Shown in pieces: positions 56,001 to 63,484 of a stretch of 64,000 nt of DNA (its first letter is position 1; each line of letters opens with the position of its first letter). The notes beneath the pieces are model-generated. The model made no database searches, was not told the origin of the DNA, and was given only the letters and a program-made list of their open reading frames with translations. Position numbers and translations under genes: made by a program. The DNA is from Chryseobacterium sp. T16E-39. GTDB taxonomy: Bacteria; Bacteroidota; Bacteroidia; Flavobacteriales; Weeksellaceae. The DNA lies in the NCBI RefSeq assembly GCF_002216065.1, contig NZ_CP022282.1:186001-250000 (forward strand), read 5' to 3'.

Positions 56001-56363
56001 TTAAGCTTTTTGTACAATGCAAAAGGAGACCAGTATGTTACTGTTGGGTACGCTTATATCGGAGAGGAAATTCAGAGACCGTATGCTGTAGCGGATGCAC
56101 AGATTTCATATAAGCTTCTGAAAGACAAAAATCTGGAGTTTAAATTTAATATAAAAAATATCTTCAACAGAGTTAGAGAGTACTATAATAATTTCAATTC
56201 TTACTCAGTAAATAAAGGAAATGGAAGTGAATTTAGTACGCAAAGAGAATCTTTAGGTCTTTTACCCGGTGCTACAGATAAATATGATAGGGATATTGAT
56301 ACTACATTATTCAGAGCATTCAATGGAAGAACGTTCGGTTTATCAGTGAGCTATACCTTTTAA
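53010..56363 (+). CDS. TonB-dependent receptor with STN signalling domain
   Basis: This receptor is about 1117 residues long. The signal peptide is near residues 20-41; the start may be 53010 or the Met at 53067, which directly opens it. An STN domain (about 45-115) contacts FecR, followed by a carboxypeptidase-like domain (about 130-210), a plug (about 245-350) and a large barrel ending GLSVSYTF. The STN domain shows that it transduces as well as transports. Behind it come surface lipoproteins, a T9SS protein and a protease. The ligand is unknown. Confidence 0.92.
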   Translation: MEITNKIMSQSVIKSGVKNMRNLKCSLTVAVIFFATTIDAQELTMKVSFSAQAGRPLIGTLEEFADKTRMRLVYSKSDIKDLKVGEVKCDNIPVTDCLKSITDNLPVAVRQRGELISVKYQGSAMSVSSVQKNGKLTGKIVDEIGNAVIGAEVSIAGKATVTDNNGDFSINIPSGTYTLTVKASGYNSLRVEKLTISNEETNTVSFAMKHISSNKETRIKEVVIKGTRKADTQAGLLAQQKKAAQMSDGISAEQISKTPDSDVGGTLKRVTGITTIDNKYVVVRSMGERWNTAAMDGINLPSTEAYNQNFSFDIIPTAMVESVVVSKTATPDMNASFAGGYVEVRTKDIPNENFTTVNVGSSYNDISTFKEFLSKKRGKYDYWGYDDGTRDFPKGLVAADWNNPLFFEQSKQFTNDNFTNYSTKANLNSNMQVALGRIFKLKNNNKWGFAAAITTRNEQNKLDIDHTGRGSWLDNAGLNVNWEQTETAPVSFFNFKNKGASYSYNSTIGTMLNFGLQLGKNRLSFRNSYTHIYDQTLTRITGWDQYTGGQDATVPYNFFYYGIVPTGTVIGETPITESTNYPVYQTLLQNKLEGSHKIGNKEITWFAARTGVTSDTKDYTIYRTNYDFIGNEILSYNQIYNSQNNFTRGYIANKETDYNYGAAFKWSMDTGSFKNDIKVGYAGAIKNNTNQQQKFFLRVDENRNVPNSEKDHLIMDGALSGWLDGSHYAPGGIGWQTKPLYKNEKYEGKVTQHAPFIMFDNRWDNKLRLVWGVRAEYFKYDLISQQQSTAADDPKAVIKAPIKEKAWQWMPSANFTYSPTSSINVRLAYNRSVIRPQFNERTGLPYFDPIANGLIYNTEMTSAVINNYDFKFEWFPGLGEIISAGLYYKNIDRPIEREGYISQEGNLFLYNGNSKNAKLKGFEVEVRKSLGFIREDTFLKNVFVSGNFTYNDTKVVAFKDIYKTEDTDETYEVNRPLYGQTPYTYNLGLLYSGDRLGLSFLYNAKGDQYVTVGYAYIGEEIQRPYAVADAQISYKLLKDKNLEFKFNIKNIFNRVREYYNNFNSYSVNKGNGSEFSTQRESLGLLPGATDKYDRDIDTTLFRAFNGRTFGLSVSYTF

Positions 56364-56720
56364 AGTAAAAGAGATGTAAGTGATCATTAAGTAAGCTTTT
56401 TACAAAAGCGTGAAGAAATAAGATTTTATAATTTATAAATGGTGATGTTACAGGTTTCCTTATCCTGAGATCTGATCGAATAAATACTGTTGGTGCGCGC
56501 TTCAGTAGGATATTCAGACAAAAATGGAGAATTACTGTGCTCCCCCGGGCAGTAATGGTATCAAAGGGGGGCCTTGCATGGCTGCACCTCAGTTTTGCCT
56601 GGTTTTTTAAAAACAATGTGTAACCAAACCGCGAGATATATAAAGGTGAGTATCCCGCAAAACAGGAATCCTCCGGACCAAAAAATAATAACCGGATCCA
56701 TATTTCTAAATTTTACAACA
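56364..56720. other. 357-bp gap inside the surface-signalling operon
   Basis: No gene is supported. The stretch around 56535-56600 is unusually G+C-rich for this DNA and contains ATTACTG and CAGTAAT (7-bp perfect arms) around a CCCCCGGG core, then a GGGGGG run. This could be a processing or attenuation structure between the receptor and lipoprotein genes. Confidence 0.4.
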
Positions 56721-58037
56721 ATGAGAAAATTAACTTTAATCGCTGTAACAGCTTTATCTTTAACAGCTTGTCGTGAGAATGATTCTTTATCAGATTCTTC
56801 TAAATTTGAAATGCAATCTGCTTCTGCAGAGTATTTAACTGCTTCTGCACTTCCTGTTACTGCAGTGAGTGGTGCAATTACGACCAACACTACTTGGAGT
56901 GGAGTTGTTGAGATCGATGGTATTGTAACTGTTAAAGGTGGGGCTACTTTGACTATCCAGCCAGGTACTTTTATTAAGTCAAAACCAAATGCTAACAATA
57001 CGCCGACAGGAGTTTTGGTTATCGCTAAAACTGGTAAAATAAATGCTACAGGTACTGCATCACAGCCAATTATTTTTACAAGTTATAATTTATTGGATGG
57101 TGATGAAGATACTACTGCAAAGCCAGGTGATTTTGGTGGAGTTATTATATTAGGAGATGCTCCTACTAATAAGCCAACAACTACTGTTATTGAAGGTTTA
57201 TCAGGTACTGATTATCAATATGGGGGTACGAATGCTGCTCACAACGCAGGAACGCTTAAGTATGCACGTATTGAATTTGGAGGATTTGACCTTTTCGCTC
57301 CTAACTCTGGAAATGAAATCAATGGTTTAACTTGTGGAGGAGTTGGTAATGGTACTACTTTAGACCATATCCAGGTATCTTACGGTAAAGATGATTCATT
57401 TGAATTTTTCGGAGGTACAGTAAATGCTTCAAACCTGGTTTCTTTTGCACCGGATGATGATAATTTCGATTTCGATTTCGGATATACAGGAACTATTACT
57501 TGTGCATTAGCTTTAGCTGATTACAATTCTACTCATAGCCAAAGTGGTGGTGTTTCTGATACTAACGGAATCGAGTTAGATAATGATGGAACAGGTACCG
57601 GAGCTACTCCTTTTACTCGTCCTACTGTTAAAAATCTTACTATTGTAGGAGCTAGTAGCCCTGTAAAAGGTGGATTGTATGAAAATGCTATTCACGTAAG
57701 GAGAAACGGTAAATTAACATTAGAAAATGCTTCAGTTACAGGTTATCCTGTGGGAGTATTATTAGAAACTGTGAGTGGAGCTGCTGTAAATCTTGCAGAT
57801 CTTAGCTTTACTTCTGTACAGGCACATGGATTCACATTTGCTACAGCTTCTAAAATAGGTTCTACTACTGCTGCTCTTACTATTCCTGGAGTAACTTCTT
57901 CTACCACTAACCCTGCAAACGTTTGGGGAATGACACAACCATTCTTTAACGAAACTGCTGCATGGAACGTTTCTCCAAGAAACTGTGGAGATTTCCAAGG
58001 AACATGGACAAAATATAATTTTTCAATTGTACAATAA
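56721..58037 (+). CDS. Beta-helix-like surface lipoprotein
   Basis: This 438-residue lipoprotein has lipobox LTAC (C17). The start at 56721 is used because it opens the lipoprotein signal; the frame is open to 56574 but has no export signal there. The body has repeated short strands with Gly/Asn turns (TVKGGATLTIQPGTFIK, GKINATGTASQPIIFTS, HVRRNGKLTLENASV), as in a right-handed parallel beta-helix, and an acidic PDDDNFDFDFGYTG loop that may bind metal. I do not know a function. It follows the STN receptor gene and ends at a strong terminator. A decayed copy of its 3' end lies at 61710-61760. Confidence 0.75.
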   Translation: MRKLTLIAVTALSLTACRENDSLSDSSKFEMQSASAEYLTASALPVTAVSGAITTNTTWSGVVEIDGIVTVKGGATLTIQPGTFIKSKPNANNTPTGVLVIAKTGKINATGTASQPIIFTSYNLLDGDEDTTAKPGDFGGVIILGDAPTNKPTTTVIEGLSGTDYQYGGTNAAHNAGTLKYARIEFGGFDLFAPNSGNEINGLTCGGVGNGTTLDHIQVSYGKDDSFEFFGGTVNASNLVSFAPDDDNFDFDFGYTGTITCALALADYNSTHSQSGGVSDTNGIELDNDGTGTGATPFTRPTVKNLTIVGASSPVKGGLYENAIHVRRNGKLTLENASVTGYPVGVLLETVSGAAVNLADLSFTSVQAHGFTFATASKIGSTTAALTIPGVTSSTTNPANVWGMTQPFFNETAAWNVSPRNCGDFQGTWTKYNFSIVQ

Positions 58038-58046
58038 TTGATCAAC

Positions 58047-58079
58047 ATGGGGTGGCACAACCTGCCATCCCATTTTTTT
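58047..58079 (+). terminator. Intrinsic terminator inside the surface operon
   Basis: An 11-bp stem (58047-58057 with 58063-58073, one G-T pair), 5-nt loop and seven T. It lies only 24 nt before the next start codon, so it probably lowers expression of the downstream genes relative to the lipoprotein. Confidence 0.85.
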
Positions 58080-58102
58080 AATTCATCTTTAAAATCTATA
58101 GA

Positions 58103-59023
58103 ATGAAAAAATTAATTTTACTATCTGTTTTAGTTTTATCAAAATTTGTGTCTGCACAATATCCTGTATGGACCAATTCTTTTAATTCTACAAGTGATAT
58201 GCAGGGATGGTCTTTCCATGACCTGAATGGAAACGGAAATGGATGGGTACAAGGACCAAATATTTATCATAATGGTACTTCTTTGGCCTATGGTTCACAA
58301 GGATCTCTTCGCTATTCAATTACTAACGTGCCTTCAGGAAGTGTACCAGGATTTACCAATGAAAATGACTGGGCTATCTCTCCTGCAATCGATCTTACAG
58401 CATCCGGAGGAACTATTACATTGGCAGCCTATATTGGCAGACAAAGAACAACGCACCCGGTAGTTGGTAGATATCTTTATATTTACGTAAGTACTCCTCA
58501 GAAACCTGTACCTGCATTGTCAGATTTTCAGGCATTAGCGACAGATACAAATGGCAATCCTCTTCCAAGCCCTTATGTAATCAAAGCAGGAGGTACTAAT
58601 CCTTTTCCAGCTGATTTAAATCAGTTTGTGGAAAGCTTGGTGGACCTTTCTACTTTTGCAGGAAAAAAGATCTATATCGGATTATGGTCTAACAGATATG
58701 CGGCAGATGATACCAATCTTACGAATATCAACATCAATGAAATGACGATCTTTACGTCGGTTCTAAATACACAGGATGTAAAAAAAGTAAAAAATTCTAC
58801 TTCAATTATGCAGAATCCTGTAGCAGGATCATTACTGTTAAAACTTAATCCTTCATTAAAAGAAAGCTCTGTTTCAGTAACAGTTTTCAATATGGCTGGA
58901 CAATCAGTTCTTACAACTCAATACAAAAAAGAGATCAATGTTGCTGGTTTATCTTCTGGAAATTATATAGCTGTAGTATCGGACGGAATACTGTCTGAGA
59001 AAGTGAAGTTCATCAAAAAGTAA
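58103..59023 (+). CDS. T9SS protein with choice-of-anchor J (cleaved-adhesin-like) domain
   Basis: This 306-residue secreted protein has a signal peptide (1-18, ending VSAQ). The beta-sandwich domain (about 20-215) carries the GWSFHDLNGNGNGW and NDWAISPAIDL motifs of the cleaved-adhesin / choice-of-anchor J family, and a type A T9SS sorting domain lies at about 230-306. It is expected at the cell surface next to the two lipoproteins of the same operon. The binding partner is unknown. Confidence 0.85.
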   Translation: MKKLILLSVLVLSKFVSAQYPVWTNSFNSTSDMQGWSFHDLNGNGNGWVQGPNIYHNGTSLAYGSQGSLRYSITNVPSGSVPGFTNENDWAISPAIDLTASGGTITLAAYIGRQRTTHPVVGRYLYIYVSTPQKPVPALSDFQALATDTNGNPLPSPYVIKAGGTNPFPADLNQFVESLVDLSTFAGKKIYIGLWSNRYAADDTNLTNININEMTIFTSVLNTQDVKKVKNSTSIMQNPVAGSLLLKLNPSLKESSVSVTVFNMAGQSVLTTQYKKEINVAGLSSGNYIAVVSDGILSEKVKFIKK

Positions 59024-59144
59024 TTCTTTAGATGCAGGAAAGTAGTCCCTTATTTCAGATTTTTTATAGAGGTAAAAACACAACCATGTCAGAACTATCA
59101 TTATAGAATGTATGGAACTCCCTGCTCAAGATACAATTTAAAAG

Positions 59145-59172
59145 TATTGCCCTCAGTTAGCCTGGGGCAATA
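59145..59172 (+). terminator. Bulged hairpin, possible attenuator
   Basis: Arms TATTGCCC and GGGCAATA plus three inner pairs (CAG/CTG) after a one-base bulge, with a 5-nt loop. The following sequence is only moderately T-rich, so it may stabilise or process mRNA rather than terminate. Confidence 0.45.
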
Positions 59173-59206
59173 TTTCTAAATTGAATTTATAATTAATATC
59201 ATTACA

Positions 59207-59944
59207 ATGAAAAAAATAATAGCCCTTTTTATTCTTTCAGGTTTCCTATCATGTACCGATGAGGCGATGCAGCCTTATGATAAATCGCAGAAACCTGCAG
59301 AAATTAATATCAAGGGATTCTCAAAGCCGGATATACTGCAATTCAGGCTTAACGGTCAGCCGGTAAGCATCAATGGAAGTACATCTTACACCAATAATAT
59401 AGAAACCACGCTAAAATTTGTTGTGGATGAAGGAGAAACAGATCAGATTGAAATCTATAACAATGAAAATGGAAAGCAAATAGCAAAATATAATATCAAT
59501 TTTAATAATACAGATCAATACAAGAACCTTAATTTCTTCAATCTTCCGGGAATTTTTCTTCAAACGTATGCGGTAAAGCCTCAGGTTAACCTTGGAAAGA
59601 TAGGATTTGAACTGATCTTTCATAATCTGGGAGAATATTCTCATTCCCCATTACAGGGAGTAAAAGGAGTATTGAAAAAAGAGAATGGAGATGTACTGGC
59701 AGAGTTTGAGAACATTGAAAAGAATAATTTCTCTCCTCTGAAGATATATAGCTTTTTCAGTATGACAGCACCGGTTTATCTTGAGTTGTATAAACCCGGG
59801 ACTACTGAACCTTATTTCGGATCACAGCTTATTAAAGTAAAAATAAAACAGGACATAGGAGCCAATATGATTGTCCTGCAAGAGAAACAGGAAAATGGAA
59901 ATGTCGTAGTGATCGGTGATATTGATATTGCTGACTATTTATAA
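59207..59944 (+). CDS. Lipoprotein of unknown function
   Basis: This 245-residue lipoprotein has lipobox FLSC (C16). The remainder is predicted beta-rich, with no motif that I recognise; one half (about 35-110) could be an Ig-like or carbohydrate-binding sandwich (FRLNGQPVSINGSTSYTNN). It ends 17 bp before the protease gene, so the two are very likely cotranscribed and may function together. Confidence 0.7.
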   Translation: MKKIIALFILSGFLSCTDEAMQPYDKSQKPAEINIKGFSKPDILQFRLNGQPVSINGSTSYTNNIETTLKFVVDEGETDQIEIYNNENGKQIAKYNINFNNTDQYKNLNFFNLPGIFLQTYAVKPQVNLGKIGFELIFHNLGEYSHSPLQGVKGVLKKENGDVLAEFENIEKNNFSPLKIYSFFSMTAPVYLELYKPGTTEPYFGSQLIKVKIKQDIGANMIVLQEKQENGNVVVIGDIDIADYL

Positions 59945-59961
59945 AAAATATTTGATATCTC

Positions 59962-61320
59962 ATGATGGGTAAATTTTTAAAGTTTTGTATACTAACTCTA
60001 TTGTTTTTAAGCTCAATAGCGGTTAATTCCTGCAGATCCGAAGAAGAAGCGATTCCTGACTTTCCGGAAGGAAGTGTAGAATCTATTAATGTCTGGGTAC
60101 AGGATAATATGAAACGGTATTATTATTGGGAAGATCAGATGCCCTCAAAACCAGACTATCATCTTCCTGTAAAAAAATTCTTTGCTAGCCTTCTATCACA
60201 AAACGATCGTTTTTCAAGTATTGTAAATACTGAAGATTCTTCAACCTATTTACGCACAGTCCGGAATATGTATGGCTTTGATTATGCTGTACTTCAACTT
60301 GCTAATGGACAGGTAACAGCAGTGATAAAGCTGGTCTTGCAAGATTCCCCGGCCCAAAATGCCGGTTTGAGACGTGGAATGATCATGAAAAAGATCAATG
60401 GAAGCGTGATCAATGCTTCCAATGCAGAAAATCTGCTTAACTCTATTCCTGATCATACCACCCTTGATCTTACAGTTGGAGACTGGGAAGCGGGAAATGT
60501 GATCAATCAAAAAGAAATTACAGTATATTACGGCTTTTCCCTTAATCAGCCGATTGTTTCTAAAATTTTTGATCAAAACGGGAAAAAGACCGGGTATTTA
60601 TATATCTACGACTTTCCGGATGGATTGTCCCATACCCTCAATCAGAAATTTGCAGAATTTAAAGCTAATGGAGTAAAAGATCTTGTAATCGATCTTAGAT
60701 ATAACTATGGTGGATCAGTAGCTTCTGCAGCGGCATTATGTTCAATGATCCCTTCAGGAATAACTGCTAATTCACTTTTCATAACATACAAAGGAAATAA
60801 GAATGGAGGTGAAGTTAAGAAAACCTTTGCTGAACAGATTGCTTATGATCCGGCAGCTCTTAGCTTCTCGGCTCTGCATGCCAATGCATTGGAACTAAAC
60901 AGGGTATTTATTCTTACGTCCAGAAATACTGCTTCTGCCTCCGAAATAGTAATCAATAATCTTAAACCTTATTTACAGGTAATACAGGTAGGAGATACTA
61001 CTTTAGGGAAAGATATGGCAGGATTTGCAATCTCGGATGACCGTAAACCGAAGAAAATTTCCTGGCAGCTTCATCCTGTTATCTATAAAGTATACAATGC
61101 GGATGGGCAAGGAGAATACAGCAACGGTATTTCGCCTCAAATTCCAATTAACGAATATATCTCTCTTCCTTTGGCTCAGCTGGGAGAGGCAAATGAGATT
61201 TTACTTCAGACGGTCTTGAATAAAATTTATTCAAAATCTGCCTATCAGGAAAATTCAAATAACAATGTGAAAATCCTTACAGAAAGTGAGAAACCTTTTT
61301 TAATACCAAGGGTTAAATAA
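59962..61320 (+). CDS. S41-family C-terminal-processing protease, lipoprotein
   Basis: This 452-residue protein has a lipoprotein signal (C24 in VNSC), a short N-terminal domain, a PDZ-like domain (about 100-190, PAQNAGLRRGMIMKKING) and an S41 peptidase domain (about 205-420). The catalytic region shows LVIDLRYNYGGS, the nucleophile Ser in TASASE, and Lys in TTLGKDMAG, giving the Ser-Lys dyad expected of CtpA-like enzymes. Being lipid-anchored, it probably acts in the periplasm or at the surface, perhaps trimming the other proteins of this operon. Start is 59962 or the next Met codon. Confidence 0.9.
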   Translation: MMGKFLKFCILTLLFLSSIAVNSCRSEEEAIPDFPEGSVESINVWVQDNMKRYYYWEDQMPSKPDYHLPVKKFFASLLSQNDRFSSIVNTEDSSTYLRTVRNMYGFDYAVLQLANGQVTAVIKLVLQDSPAQNAGLRRGMIMKKINGSVINASNAENLLNSIPDHTTLDLTVGDWEAGNVINQKEITVYYGFSLNQPIVSKIFDQNGKKTGYLYIYDFPDGLSHTLNQKFAEFKANGVKDLVIDLRYNYGGSVASAAALCSMIPSGITANSLFITYKGNKNGGEVKKTFAEQIAYDPAALSFSALHANALELNRVFILTSRNTASASEIVINNLKPYLQVIQVGDTTLGKDMAGFAISDDRKPKKISWQLHPVIYKVYNADGQGEYSNGISPQIPINEYISLPLAQLGEANEILLQTVLNKIYSKSAYQENSNNNVKILTESEKPFLIPRVK

Positions 61321-61390
61321 TGTTATTGTTTATTTAAAAAAGAAAAGAAAAAACCAAATTATACTATATTTTTTTTAAATCGAATTCACC

Positions 61391-61666
61391 ATGCAGGGAA
61401 TAGAGCCAAAAATACATCAGGAAGTGATCAAAAGAATTAATGATCTAGAGCAATTGTTAAAACAAACACCTGAGCCGGAAAGAATACATACTGACGAGAT
61501 TTTCATGATGAATACAGAGTTATCAGCACTGTATGATGAATATCTCAGCATAAAAAAAAGACTGGAGACCTGTATCAAATTGTACCGAATAAGACACGTT
61601 GAGATCAGAAAACAGCTTACTCAGAATATCAGGAAATTGAGAAGGGAAACTACGAATCAGAGATAG
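61391..61666 (+). CDS. Small helical hypothetical protein
   Basis: This 91-residue, highly charged protein looks all-helical with coiled-coil heptads (HQEVIKRINDLEQLLKQ and LYDEYLSIKKRLETCIKL). It has no signal peptide. It lies 70 bp after the S41 protease gene and before a pseudogene fragment. I do not recognise a family; it might be a small regulator or structural protein. Confidence 0.5.
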   Translation: MQGIEPKIHQEVIKRINDLEQLLKQTPEPERIHTDEIFMMNTELSALYDEYLSIKKRLETCIKLYRIRHVEIRKQLTQNIRKLRRETTNQR

Positions 61667-61709
61667 GGCGTCTTATTATTTAATGAATCCAGCTCATATT
61701 TGTGAAATA

Positions 61710-61760
61710 CGAGACTTCAAAGGAATATGGAGTAAATGCAATTTTTCAATTGTACAATAA
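61710..61760 (+). pseudogene. 3' fragment of a second beta-helix lipoprotein gene
   Basis: The frame ending at 61760 reads DFKGIWSKCNFSIVQ, closely matching DFQGTWTKYNFSIVQ at the end of the lipoprotein gene at 56721-58037. The nucleotide match extends through the stop codon and a few bases beyond it (a 20-nt exact core followed by ACTGA versus ATTGA). No longer open frame precedes it, so only the tail remains. Confidence 0.8.
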
Positions 61761-61858
61761 CTGAGTTATACAGATGACATTATTGATCTTTTTTTTTAAA
61801 ATTTATTTATAGAGTTAAGGCAGATAAAAATATAAGGTAAAGCATAAGATTTCAATTT

Positions 61859-61895
61859 AATAAATACTAAGAATCATGTTTTTAGTATTTATTTT
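61859..61895 (+). terminator. Hairpin with 12-bp AT-rich stem
   Basis: AATAAATACTAA (61859-61870) pairs perfectly with TTAGTATTTATT (61882-61893) and runs into TTTT. It lies before the kinase gene and may end read-through from the surface operon; being AT-only apart from one pair per arm, it is weak. Confidence 0.5.
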
Positions 61896-61957
61896 ACATC
61901 ATTCTGTATTTACTAAACATTGTCAAGAAAATAAACTATTTTTTGGGATATTGTGAG

Positions 61958-61965
61958 TACTTTTG
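61958..61965 (+). promoter_or_regulatory. -7 promoter element of the response-regulator/kinase gene
   Basis: TACTTTTG matches TAnnTTTG and gives a leader of about 39 nt before the ATG at 62011. No -33 TTG at standard spacing. Confidence 0.5.
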
Positions 61966-62010
61966 ATGAATTAAGAAAATATGAACTCTCACTAGATTAT
62001 TTTACGCTTT

Positions 62011-63480
62011 ATGATCCTAATTGTCGATGATAACCAGAACAATATTTACTCTTTAAAGAAGTTATTAGAATCCAAAAATTTTCCGGTGGATACAGCTAAT
62101 TCCGGCGAAGAGGCATTAGGGAAAGCATTAAAGAATGATTATGCCCTTATTATCTTAGATGTCCAGATGCCGGGGATGGACGGATTTGAAGTTGCAGAGA
62201 TATTTGCAGGATATAGTAAGACTAAGGAAATACCCATTATATTTTTATCGGCAGTTAATACTGAAAAAAGATTTATTACCCGCGGATATGCTTCCGGAGG
62301 TCGGGATTATGTGACCAAGCCGGTAGATCCTGAAATTTTATTGCTTAAAGTTAAAACGTTCTATAATCTCCAGGAGCAGAATCTTGAGATGAAAAAAACG
62401 CAGCAAAGTCTTGAACTGGAAGTGAAAGGAAGGCGGGAATCTCAGGTAACCATGAAGTCTAGAATTGATCACTTTCATCTGATGCTGGAAGGATTACCAC
62501 AAATTGCTTTTACCTTAAATGAAGACGGAATTGTAGATTTTGTGAATGGCAGATGGTATCAGTATTCTGCTCATAATAAGGATTTTCCTGAAACTTATCC
62601 CAATGATCTCAATATTAAAACTGAATTTGAAAAATCCAGAAAAAATGGGAAGGCTTTTGAGCTGGAAACCCGGATAAAAAATATAGAATCAGGAGAGTAC
62701 AGGTATCATTTATTACGGATATCCCCTGTATATGAAGGAGGTCATCTTAAAAATTGGGTAGGAACATTTACGGACATTGATGATCAGAAAAAGGTTGAAA
62801 ACGAAAAAGATGAGTTTTTGAGTATTGCCAGCCATGAGCTAAAAACTCCGTTGACCAGTATTAAAGCTTATGTGCAGCTGTTAGAACGTAAATTAAAACT
62901 TGATAAAGACAGTGCAGAAGCAGGTTATGTCACAAAAGTTCAGGACCAGATCGAAAAACTTAATAGTTTGATCAGTGATCTATTAGATGTTTCTAAAATT
63001 GAGAATGGCAAATTGAAAATCAATAAAAAGCCTTCCAACTTAGAGAAAGTAATTGAAATCGCGATTGAAACCATACTTCAGACACATGATGAAGATAAAG
63101 TGAAAATTCAACGCCATGGTGAAAAACCGGATATCATTATTCCTTTTGACGAAATCCGCATAGAACAGGTATTGATCAACTTCCTGACCAATGCTATAAA
63201 ATACTCTCCTGAAAACAATCAGGTTATTATCAGTACTTTTGTAGATGAAAATGAAGTGAAAGTAAGCGTTACCGACTTTGGAATAGGGATTCCTGATTTT
63301 AAACAAAAAGCTGTATTTCAAAAATTTTATAGGGTAGAAGAATCATCGTTACAATTTCAGGGAATGGGGATTGGTCTCTATATCTGCTCTGAAATTATCA
63401 AGCAGCATGGAGGAACGATCGGGTTATCTAGTATCATCAATGAAGGTTCTACATTTTATTTCACTTTACCTCTAAATTAA
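62011..63480 (+). CDS. Response-regulator/PAS/histidine-kinase hybrid
   Basis: This 489-residue cytoplasmic protein starts with a receiver domain (D50 phospho-acceptor, K103). A coiled-coil linker follows (about 118-150), then a PAS domain (about 152-265), HisKA with H275 (ASHELKTPLTS) and an ATPase domain with N-box NFLTNAIKYSP, G1 DFGIGIPD and G2 GMGIGLYIC. Having the receiver at the N terminus, it is probably controlled by another kinase; the CHASE3 sensor encoded next is the natural partner. No membrane segment is present. Confidence 0.9.
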   Translation: MILIVDDNQNNIYSLKKLLESKNFPVDTANSGEEALGKALKNDYALIILDVQMPGMDGFEVAEIFAGYSKTKEIPIIFLSAVNTEKRFITRGYASGGRDYVTKPVDPEILLLKVKTFYNLQEQNLEMKKTQQSLELEVKGRRESQVTMKSRIDHFHLMLEGLPQIAFTLNEDGIVDFVNGRWYQYSAHNKDFPETYPNDLNIKTEFEKSRKNGKAFELETRIKNIESGEYRYHLLRISPVYEGGHLKNWVGTFTDIDDQKKVENEKDEFLSIASHELKTPLTSIKAYVQLLERKLKLDKDSAEAGYVTKVQDQIEKLNSLISDLLDVSKIENGKLKINKKPSNLEKVIEIAIETILQTHDEDKVKIQRHGEKPDIIIPFDEIRIEQVLINFLTNAIKYSPENNQVIISTFVDENEVKVSVTDFGIGIPDFKQKAVFQKFYRVEESSLQFQGMGIGLYICSEIIKQHGGTIGLSSIINEGSTFYFTLPLN

Positions 63481-63484
63481 TTTT

